This document shows positions 1 to 5,321 of a stretch of DNA of 7,626 bases, piece after piece. Source of the DNA: Lactobacillus sp. (GTDB lineage: Bacteria; Bacillota; Bacilli; Lactobacillales; Lactobacillaceae); contig DMZB01000209.1 of assembly GCA_003482405.1 (NCBI GenBank), positions 1 through 7,626 of the forward strand. Reading direction: 5' to 3'. The stretch's first letter is position 1. Each line of letters opens with the position of its first letter. The notes under the pieces were generated by a model that worked only from the letters and a program-made list of their open reading frames with translations, searched no databases and was not told where the DNA came from. Made by a program: the position numbers and the translations under genes.

Positions 1-857
1 TGCATTGAATCAAGCACTTGAGTAGCGGTAAAAACTGACGTACCTAAAGCACTAGTCTTACTGATCAATTCCGTTTGAACAAATGGCGCATTGAGGAATG
101 GGATTTCAACACCCATGTCACCACGGGCAACCATCAAACCATCAGTAACTTGCAAGATTTCATCGACCTTGTCGATACCTTCTTGTGATTCGATCTTTGG
201 GAAGATTTGAACGTGTTGCATGTTCTTTTCTTCAAGCAAAGCACGGATGTCCAAGACATCTTGTGCCTTACGTACGAATGAAGCAGCAATGAAGTTGATT
301 TCGTGATCCAAACCGAAACGAATGTCAGAAGAATCCTTTTCAGTGATCCCAGGTAAGTTGATGGAAACACCAGGAGCGTTAACACCCTTACGAGAACCAA
401 GCATCCCATTGTTTTGAACAGTGGTAACTAATTCCTTGTTTGCTTCGTCTTTTTCGTCGATCTTCATGTCAATCAAGCCATCGTCAAACAACACGTGACC
501 ACCAACGTGAACATCATCATATAAACCAGGGTAAGTAACGGCAATCTTGTCGTGGGTACCTTCAATGGAGTCATCCATTGAGATACGAACCTTGTCGCCG
601 GTCTTGTATTCGATCTTGCCATCTTTTTGAACAGTTGTCCGGATTTCGGCACCCTTAGTATCAAGCATGATACCAACAGTCTTGCCAGTAATCTTTTCAG
701 CTTCGTGGACGTTGTTTAAACGACCAAGATGTTCTTCATGATCTCCGTGAGAAAAGTTAAAACGGAAAACGTTGGCGCCTGCTTCAATTAGCTTAACGAT
801 CGTATCAACGTCTGAGCTGGCTGGTCCAAGCGTGCTAACGATTTTAGTTTTTTTCAT
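1..857 (-). CDS. pyk: Pyruvate kinase, N-terminal part (gene continues past left edge)
   Basis: Catalyses phosphoenolpyruvate + ADP to pyruvate + ATP, the last ATP-forming step of cytosolic glycolysis. The minus-strand frame is open from an ATG at 855-857 to the window edge, giving 285 codons. It is absent from simple ORF lists because its stop lies outside. Visible signatures are FRFNFSHG at residues 31-38 (R32, N34 and S36 of the phosphate/K+ site), MLDTKGAEIRT at 64-74 (D66, R73; the usual Pro is Ala), FPKIES with catalytic K221 and metal ligand E223, RGDMGVEIP at 245-253 with metal ligand D247, and TATQVLDSM at 277-285. The small B domain lies at roughly 71-155. Residue numbering matches the Geobacillus enzyme. 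A ribosome-binding site AGGGAGAG (867-874) lies 9 nt from the ATG. The rest of the barrel and the C-terminal domain, about 190 or more residues, lie off the left edge, so an extra C-terminal PEP-utiliser domain cannot be judged. Identity is secure. Confidence 0.97.
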   Translation of the reverse strand, partial: MKKTKIVSTLGPASSDVDTIVKLIEAGANVFRFNFSHGDHEEHLGRLNNVHEAEKITGKTVGIMLDTKGAEIRTTVQKDGKIEYKTGDKVRISMDDSIEGTHDKIAVTYPGLYDDVHVGGHVLFDDGLIDMKIDEKDEANKELVTTVQNNGMLGSRKGVNAPGVSINLPGITEKDSSDIRFGLDHEINFIAASFVRKAQDVLDIRALLEEKNMQHVQIFPKIESQEGIDKVDEILQVTDGLMVARGDMGVEIPFLNAPFVQTELISKTSALGTSVFTATQVLDSM

Positions 858-884
858 AACAAAAATCTCTCCCTTTGAGTTTGT

Positions 885-926
885 GCCACCATGTGGCTTT
901 TTATTGGGTGGATGAGATCATCCCCC
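885..926 (-). promoter_or_regulatory. Two hairpins in the pyk 5' leader
   Basis: Between the predicted pyk promoter and its ribosome-binding site are two inverted repeats. One is GCCAC (885-889) / GTGGC (893-897) with a 3-nt loop. The other is GGATGA (910-915) / TCATCC (918-923), extended past one mismatch by GG/CC at 907-908 and 925-926. The first is followed by T5 (898-902) on the plus strand, so as written it has the shape of a short terminator for RNA antisense to pyk. In the pyk mRNA it would be a leader hairpin 10 nt upstream of the ribosome-binding site. Function is inferred from shape only. Confidence 0.4.
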
Positions 927-939
927 TAAATACGATATC

Positions 940-969
940 AGTTTAACACTTTTAATTTGTGCTTGTCGC
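940..969 (-). promoter_or_regulatory. Predicted pyk promoter
   Basis: On the minus strand, a -35-like GCGACA (964-969) is separated by 18 bp from an extended -10, TGT-TAAACT (940-948, hexamer 940-945). A start about 7 nt further would leave a leader of about 75 nt. The same TGTTAAACT string forms the predicted -10 of the small plus-strand gene at 5031, which supports it as a real -10. The -35 is weak (4 of 6). A promoter here fits pyk being expressed independently of dnaE. No convincing terminator is seen after dnaE, so read-through is also possible. Confidence 0.5.
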
Positions 970-980
970 CCTTTTCATGA

Positions 981-1004
981 GTTTTCATAAATAATTGTGA
1001 AAAC
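981..1004. promoter_or_regulatory. Operator-like dyad upstream of the pyk promoter
   Basis: A perfect 7-bp inverted repeat GTTTTCA (981-987) / TGAAAAC (998-1004) with a 10-bp AT-rich centre lies 11 bp upstream of the pyk -35. Its left arm also belongs to a direct repeat of TTTTCAT (972-978 and 982-988) with a 10-bp period, one helical turn. This looks like a regulator binding site. It does not fit the CcpA cre consensus. The regulator is unknown. Confidence 0.35.
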
Positions 1005-1043
1005 CCGCACTCTTTTTTCATTTTTGAAAGACAGTTTAAACTT

Positions 1044-4000
1044 TTATGTCTGATTTCGTCGAAATACAACGTTCCCGGCACCAAATATTTTAAGTAGCTG
1101 AGCTTGAACATCTGCGTTTGCACTTAAGAAATATGTCGATGCGAGTTGAACTGTCCGATTTGTCACCTGGTCATGTAGAATCACCGGATTGACACCGTGT
1201 AATCGAACCACCTGTGTACGAAAGGCGGCCTCAACACCGGCTTTTTTATTATCTGCAGTGACTTGCAAAAACCAGGTCCCAATTGGTTTTTCGGGAGCTT
1301 TTCCTGGTGCCTGTGAAGTGACCGGCTGTGATTGACCCGTTGTATTTTCCTGCACGGTTTTCGCCAATTGAAGTCGATCGGCCACAATCTCAAGTTGCCG
1401 ACCAGTATCAATTTTGCCTGCCACAACGACAACTTGTTCTGGCGCCAACCAGTCACTGATCTGTTTGTACAAGCGTGGAAAAATGGTGATCGACAATTCT
1501 CCAGAAGGATCGTTGCCGCTCACAAAAGCCATTTTATCGCCCTTCTTCGTTCTAATCTCCCGAATGCGACTCGTATAAAGGAGCACCGTTACCGATTGAC
1601 CGACTGCCACGTCAGCTACCGGCGTTGCATGTAACTGCTGACTGAGACCTGTATATTGTTCAACCGGATGACCTGAAATATAGGCGCCGAGAACTTCGGC
1701 CTCGTGAGCTAGTTTTTCTTTCAATGATAAATCACGACGATGCTCGACTTTTGGTTTCAAACCCATGTTGGACTCAAATAAGTCAATGCTGACCTGGGCC
1801 CCTGAAATCACGCGCGGCAACAAGTCCAACAATTCAGCACGGTTAAGTCCAAAACTGTCAAAACAGCCTGCGTAAATCATCGCTGTGAGAACATCTTCCT
1901 TACGAAATTGCGGTTCAATCTTGTTGACAAACGTCTCCAGGTCCTTAAATGCACCTTCCTGTTGACGTAATGCCAGAATATTGGCGACAAAATCCCGTCG
2001 GACACCTTTGATATCGCTCAAACCAAACACAATTTGCCCATTCACTAAAGAAAAATCAGCACGACTCACATTAATGTTTGGCGCCGCGACATTTACGCCA
2101 TGCTGCTTTGCTTCTAGCAAATACAATTTTGTTTTGGTCGGATTGCCCAGAACAGAATTCAACAAGGCGGTGAAAAATGCACCGGATTGATGCACTTTTA
2201 AATAGGCCAGTTCAAAGGCCATTTTGCTATAAGCGACCGCATGAGACCGATTAAACCCATATGAAGCAAAGTTTTCAATGTAGTCATAAACCTGTACAGC
2301 AACCGCCTGTGTAAAGCCCTTTGAGATGGCGCCGTCAATGAATTCCGTCCGCAAGGCATCAATTTTATGATGATCTTTTTTACTCATCGCCCGTCGTAAA
2401 ATATCGGCCTTACCAAGCGAGAACCCACCCATTACAGAAGCAACACGCATAACTTGTTCCTGATAGACAATGATGCCAAACGTCGGTCCAAGGATTGGTT
2501 CCAATGCTTGCGCTGGGTACGTAACTGGCTCCTGCCCCTTTTTGCGGGCGATAAAATGATCAATATTTTCCATTGGTCCGGGCCGATACAAAGCGTTCAC
2601 TGCCACAACAAGCTCAAACGTTTCTGGATGTAACTGTCGTAACACGTTTTTGATACCACTTGATTCAAACTGAAAAACCCCGTTTGTATCGCCCTTTTGA
2701 AAGAGTTGCAACGTCTGGTCGTCATTCAGCGGAATATGATTAACTTCGAGTTTCTCGCCAGTTGCATGTTGCACCTCTGCCAGCGTGTTGGCCAGAATCG
2801 TTAAGTTACGAAGCCCCAAAAAGTCCATTTTTAATAGACCAAGTGCTTCCACTGTGTTCTTCGGGAACTGAGCCACTAACAGGCCCTCTGAGCCAGCCTG
2901 CACCGGAACAATATCGGTTAATGGTTGATCACTCAAAACCACTCCGGCGGCATGCGTTGACGTGTGACGCGGCAGTCCTTCTAATGCCGTAGCGGTTTCA
3001 AACAGCAATTGATTCATCTGACTGTCTGCAATTAAATTACGCAGGGGCTGTGAATCGCGTTGGGCACTTGTTAACGTCACACCGAGACCGCCTGGAATCG
3101 TGCGACTCCATTCAGCCATTTGAAATGATGACAGTCCAAATACGCGACCGACATCACGAATCACTTGCTTAGCACCCAGCGTTCCAAATGTGATGATCTG
3201 ACCCACCTTGTCCGCGCCATAGTGGTCACGAACATACAAAAGCAACTGATCGCGTTTGTCATCCGGGATATCTAAATCAATATCCGGCATCTGTGCACGT
3301 TGATCATTCAAAAAACGTTCAAAGAGTAGATCATAAGTCAATGGATCAACTTCAGTTATGGCCAATGCATAAGCAACTAACGAACCGGCCGCTGAACCGC
3401 GGCCCGGACCAGTTGTTATCTGATGTTCATGCGCATAGTTCATGACATCCCATACGATCAGGAAATAATCATCAAAACCCAACTGATGAATCACACTCAG
3501 TTCGTGCGTCAACCGCTGCTGATACCGTTCAGCCAACGGATTGTTTTCCCCAAGTCGACGGGCCAACCCCGCTTCACACAACTTTTTTAAATAGTCGGCC
3601 GTCTCCTCATGTTGCGGCGTTTGAAAGTGTGGTAACTGTGGGGTTTTAAATTTAAAATCGACTGTTGCCTCGGTTGCCACTTTACTTGTGGCGGCCACTG
3701 CATCATCCAATCCCAGTTCGTGGTAGTGATTGGCCAACGGCGCAGCCTCGCGTAGATACCACGGTCCTGTCTGTTGGCTGACGGCACCCAAATTAGTGAT
3801 TTGCTCGCCACTTCTGATTGCCATCATGACCGAAGTTTTAAAGCTGTCGTCAGGATTTAAGTAACGCACATCATTGATGGCAATCAACTGACTGCCCGTT
3901 GTGTTAGCAAACGCCTGCAACGTGTCAATGGTCGCCCGCGATTGCTGGTCACTCACGCCGATATAAATCATTTCTTGGGTTGTCTGTTGCAAAGCTTGAA

Positions 4001-4535
4001 CAAGTGGACCTGCCAGTGCCTGCTGCCCCGTGCTTGCCAAACGTCCGATTTCACTTTGCGGGCCGTTAATAATCACCAAGTCAGTCAGCCACTGCGTAAT
4101 CTCAGCCAATCGCAGTGGCTCATGCTCGTCACGCGTCATCTTGGCTGAAGAAATTTGAATCAAGTTCTGATAACCCTGTTCATTTTTGGCAATCAATGTC
4201 AGTGGGAAAGTCGGTGTCTCAGAATTCGATCGTACAGCCCCACGTGTCTCACTTTGGTCACTCGCCGGAGTTGTAGTCTCGCCAGTCAACTCAATCGTAA
4301 GTCCAATTAAAGGTTTAATCCCAGCCTGCTGCGCCGCATTGAAAAAATCAACAACGCCGTACAAAACATTGATGTCTGTCAACGCGATTGCTTGGTAGCC
4401 GCGCTGTTTGGCTGTCTGAACCAGTTCATTCACACGCGTTGGACTTTGCAGCAAACTAAAGCTGCTAATCACTGAAAGTGGAACAAGCCCATTAATACTT
4501 GGATTTGTTGCGGTTAATTCACTAGTTTGTGCCAC
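1044..4535 (-). CDS. dnaE: DNA polymerase III alpha subunit, DnaE type
   Basis: Cytosolic C-family DNA polymerase of 1163 residues. In Firmicutes DnaE extends RNA primers before handing over to PolC and takes part in lagging-strand and damage-tolerant synthesis. Order of parts: PHP-like domain (about 15-290), polymerase palm/fingers (about 310-800) with GPGRGSAAG at 376-384, catalytic PDIDLD (D418, D420) and KMDFLG (D571), ALYRPGPM at 648-655, FNRSHAVAYS at 761-770; helix-hairpin-helix region (about 810-900); OB fold (about 980-1060); a low-complexity Gln/Thr/Pro linker (about 1062-1085); and a C-terminal domain ending GAGNVVFRR. The PHP metal motifs are lost: the HxH position reads PLSVIS and the TDHG-like motif reads TDIN, so proofreading or phosphatase activity from PHP is unlikely. 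A Thr/Ser-rich stretch (about 84-110) looks like an insert in the PHP domain. Start is GTG (4533-4535), chosen because AAAGGAGG sits 6 nt upstream and homology begins at once. Confidence 0.97.
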   Translation of the reverse strand: MAQTSELTATNPSINGLVPLSVISSFSLLQSPTRVNELVQTAKQRGYQAIALTDINVLYGVVDFFNAAQQAGIKPLIGLTIELTGETTTPASDQSETRGAVRSNSETPTFPLTLIAKNEQGYQNLIQISSAKMTRDEHEPLRLAEITQWLTDLVIINGPQSEIGRLASTGQQALAGPLVQALQQTTQEMIYIGVSDQQSRATIDTLQAFANTTGSQLIAINDVRYLNPDDSFKTSVMMAIRSGEQITNLGAVSQQTGPWYLREAAPLANHYHELGLDDAVAATSKVATEATVDFKFKTPQLPHFQTPQHEETADYLKKLCEAGLARRLGENNPLAERYQQRLTHELSVIHQLGFDDYFLIVWDVMNYAHEHQITTGPGRGSAAGSLVAYALAITEVDPLTYDLLFERFLNDQRAQMPDIDLDIPDDKRDQLLLYVRDHYGADKVGQIITFGTLGAKQVIRDVGRVFGLSSFQMAEWSRTIPGGLGVTLTSAQRDSQPLRNLIADSQMNQLLFETATALEGLPRHTSTHAAGVVLSDQPLTDIVPVQAGSEGLLVAQFPKNTVEALGLLKMDFLGLRNLTILANTLAEVQHATGEKLEVNHIPLNDDQTLQLFQKGDTNGVFQFESSGIKNVLRQLHPETFELVVAVNALYRPGPMENIDHFIARKKGQEPVTYPAQALEPILGPTFGIIVYQEQVMRVASVMGGFSLGKADILRRAMSKKDHHKIDALRTEFIDGAISKGFTQAVAVQVYDYIENFASYGFNRSHAVAYSKMAFELAYLKVHQSGAFFTALLNSVLGNPTKTKLYLLEAKQHGVNVAAPNINVSRADFSLVNGQIVFGLSDIKGVRRDFVANILALRQQEGAFKDLETFVNKIEPQFRKEDVLTAMIYAGCFDSFGLNRAELLDLLPRVISGAQVSIDLFESNMGLKPKVEHRRDLSLKEKLAHEAEVLGAYISGHPVEQYTGLSQQLHATPVADVAVGQSVTVLLYTSRIREIRTKKGDKMAFVSGNDPSGELSITIFPRLYKQISDWLAPEQVVVVAGKIDTGRQLEIVADRLQLAKTVQENTTGQSQPVTSQAPGKAPEKPIGTWFLQVTADNKKAGVEAAFRTQVVRLHGVNPVILHDQVTNRTVQLASTYFLSANADVQAQLLKIFGAGNVVFRRNQT

Positions 4536-4541
4536 GGTTGG

Positions 4542-4549
4542 CCTCCTTT
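4542..4549 (-). promoter_or_regulatory. Ribosome-binding site that fixes the dnaE GTG start
   Basis: AAAGGAGG, close to the full anti-16S match, lies 6 nt before the GTG at 4533-4535. The mRNA just upstream (about 4550-4580) is A/C-rich with very few G, so it is probably unpaired and could serve as an open ribosome landing stretch after the structured leader. Confidence 0.8.
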
Positions 4550-4651
4550 CTTAGTGGATGTGTTTGTTGGTGCGTGTTTTAGGTGTCTCGCTGTAAATTT
4601 TCAGGTCTTGCTGTTGTATGGCTGTACGAGAAGCTAATTTTTGAAGCTGTT

Positions 4652-4752
4652 TTACTGCACTGCTCCTACATAGCCATAACGCGCTCACACCCGCTGAAAC
4701 CTGTGCATAAGCTGTAAGTCGAGCCATTCGCAAGCCCGCCGAATGACTTGCC
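4652..4752. repeat. Tandem 101-bp intergenic repeat, copy 1
   Basis: First of two head-to-tail units. The first 34 bp (from TTACTGCACTGCTCCTACA) match copy 2 at 33 positions. About 52 of the first 60 match, with one 1-nt indel. The unit ends in a hairpin with arms CATTCG (4725-4730) and CGAATG (4740-4745), at exactly the same place as the ATTCG/CGAAT hairpin of copy 2 (offset 101). The block ends with TGTGCATAA (4702-4710). No long ORF is conserved between the copies. In the dnaE mRNA the unit is transcribed in the minus direction. Identity of the element is unknown. Confidence 0.85.
4702..4710 (-). promoter_or_regulatory. DnaA-box-like 9-mer in repeat copy 1
   Basis: The minus strand reads TTATGCACA, which fits the relaxed DnaA box TTWTNCACA and differs from the strongest box TTATCCACA at one base. 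It recurs in repeat copy 2, 102 bp away. Binding is inferred from sequence only. Confidence 0.3.
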
Positions 4753-4853
4753 TTACTGCACTGCTCCTACACAGCCATAACGCGCTTGCACCCCCCAAGA
4801 CCCTGTGCATAACCCAAAGATGAATTATTCGGAAAACCACCGAATTCTTCACC
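4753..4853. repeat. Tandem 101-bp intergenic repeat, copy 2
   Basis: Second unit, directly abutting copy 1. The conserved block is 4753-4812. It is followed by a hairpin ATTCGG (4827-4832) / CCGAAT (4840-4845) with loop AAAACCA, extended past a 2x2 internal loop by TGAA (4821-4824) / TTCA (4848-4851). Arm sequences differ from copy 1 while the hairpin position and most pairings are kept, which suggests that the structure matters. Copy 2 also provides the left arm of the long inverted repeat at 4782-4894. Confidence 0.85.
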
Positions 4854-4894
4854 TTCACGTTATTGCTCGGGTCTTAAACCGGGGGTGCTCACGC
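4782..4894. repeat. Long imperfect inverted repeat enclosing the copy 2 hairpin
   Basis: The left arm is GCG (4782-4784), GCACCCCC (4788-4795), AAGACCC (4797-4803). The right arm is GGGTCTT (4869-4875), GGGGGTGC (4881-4888), CGC (4892-4894). That is 18 possible pairs broken by a 3x3 loop and a 1x5 loop, enclosing a segment with its own hairpin (4821-4851). On the plus strand the right arm is followed 4 nt later by T6 (4899-4904). Either strand could therefore fold it: as a structured dnaE leader (minus) or as the 3' end of a plus-strand small RNA. Confidence 0.6.
4804..4812 (-). promoter_or_regulatory. DnaA-box-like 9-mer in repeat copy 2
   Basis: Same TTATGCACA on the minus strand as at 4702-4710. 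It sits between the dnaE promoter and the dnaE start, about 115 bp downstream of the predicted transcription start. Confidence 0.3.
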
Positions 4895-4926
4895 TCACTT
4901 TTTTCAAACATCTGTTCGTCTTTTTT

Positions 4927-4935
4927 ATTATACCA
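4927..4935 (-). promoter_or_regulatory. Predicted dnaE promoter: perfect extended -10
   Basis: The minus strand reads TGG-TATAAT (hexamer 4927-4932), a full TGnTATAAT extended -10 followed by A6. No good -35 exists at 16-18 bp (the best hexamer is about CGGATA), as is common for extended -10 promoters. The upstream side overlaps an operator-like inverted repeat CCAAA-ACG-TTTGG (4933-4945). A start near 4920 would give dnaE a leader of about 385 nt carrying both 101-bp repeats. Confidence 0.6.
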
Positions 4936-4975
4936 AAACGTTTGGCAATTATCCGCGTTCACGACTGAAAGTTTA

Positions 4976-5003
4976 TTGAAATCAACGGTGATAGTGTTAA
5001 ACT
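4976..5003 (+). promoter_or_regulatory. Predicted promoter of the small membrane protein gene
   Basis: TTGAAA (4976-4981), a 16-bp spacer, and extended -10 TGT-TAAACT (hexamer 4998-5003). The predicted start is about 20 nt before the ATG at 5031. It diverges from the dnaE promoter, with about 45 bp between the facing elements. Confidence 0.6.
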
Positions 5004-5030
5004 ACTATTGAACTGAAAGGTGGTCACAAT

Positions 5031-5225
5031 ATGCGTTACTTAACGGTAATCTTTTGGGGCTTCATCTGGGGCGAAGTCATTGGTTATATCGGTGGGCAAC
5101 TTGAATTATTGAACTACAACGCTTATGAAATTGGCATCGTCTCTGCCATTGTTTGCCTTGTCGTTTCAACCGCTACTCACTTGATGGCTGACAAGCCTGC
5201 TGTCTCTGATGAAGCAAGCAAATAA
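5031..5225 (+). CDS. Small two-helix membrane protein, DUF2929 (YjzD-like)
   Basis: A 64-residue protein of unknown function. It begins MRYLTVIFWGFIWGEVIGYI, a first hydrophobic segment at about residues 3-22. After a short polar turn with Asn and Tyr comes a second hydrophobic segment at about 31-52, and the tail ends in a charged stretch (DKP...SDEASK). The MRY-hydrophobic-W opening, the size and the two-helix layout match the DUF2929 family, of which B. subtilis YjzD is a member. The C-terminal tail is hydrophilic; topology is not determined. The start is supported by AAAGGTGG (5016-5023), 7 nt before the ATG, and by a promoter at 4976-5003. It is a single-gene unit: divergent from dnaE, convergent with pepT, and closed by the terminator at 5265-5305. 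The family assignment is by memory of sequence pattern; no role should be inferred. Confidence 0.85.
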   Translation: MRYLTVIFWGFIWGEVIGYIGGQLELLNYNAYEIGIVSAIVCLVVSTATHLMADKPAVSDEASK

Positions 5226-5264
5226 CGGTCTGGACTATGCGTATTACGCTGGCTTGAACCAAAT

Positions 5265-5305
5265 AAAGACGATCTTCATTGGATTTTCCATGAAGGTCGT
5301 CTTTT
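5265..5305. terminator. Bidirectional rho-independent terminator
   Basis: Arms AAAGACGA-t-CTTCAT (5265-5279) and ATGAAG-g-TCGTCTTT (5290-5304) pair over 15 positions counting one T-G wobble, with a 10-nt loop. Plus-strand RNA ends in TTTT (5302-5305). Minus-strand RNA ends in TTTATTT. It lies between the stop codons of the convergent small gene and pepT, so it can serve both. Confidence 0.85.
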
Positions 5306-5321
5306 GCTGTCTAAAATTTTA

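Noticed and set aside
1005..1042. Terminator after dnaE
   Set aside because: Only a weak AT-rich hairpin (TTTCA/TGAAA) and the palindrome AGTTTAAACT are present. Neither has a GC-rich stem followed by T-run on the minus strand.
4551..4733. A 60-codon minus-strand ORF across repeat copy 1, containing ALWLCRSSAV
   Set aside because: It is the repeat read as protein. The matching frame in copy 2 is shifted by a 1-nt indel and closed by a stop, there is no proper ribosome-binding site, and it ends just before the dnaE ribosome-binding site.
4652..4853. Insertion sequence or CRISPR array
   Set aside because: Only two direct units with no short regular spacers, no terminal inverted repeats with a transposase, and no cas gene nearby.
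4536..4920. T-box leader or known riboswitch upstream of dnaE
   Set aside because: The region GGGGTGCAAGCGCG loosely recalls the T-box AGGGTGGNACCGCG, but the conserved bases do not match, no specifier stem or terminator/antiterminator pair is seen, and dnaE is not a T-box target.
4931..4947. CcpA cre site at the dnaE promoter palindrome
   Set aside because: A CG centre with flanking A and T runs looks similar, but the outer TG and CA positions of the cre consensus fail on both strands.
4805..5011. A 68-codon plus-strand ORF in the intergenic region
   Set aside because: It covers the repeat hairpin, both promoters and AT-rich spacer, has no ribosome-binding site, and its composition is not protein-like.
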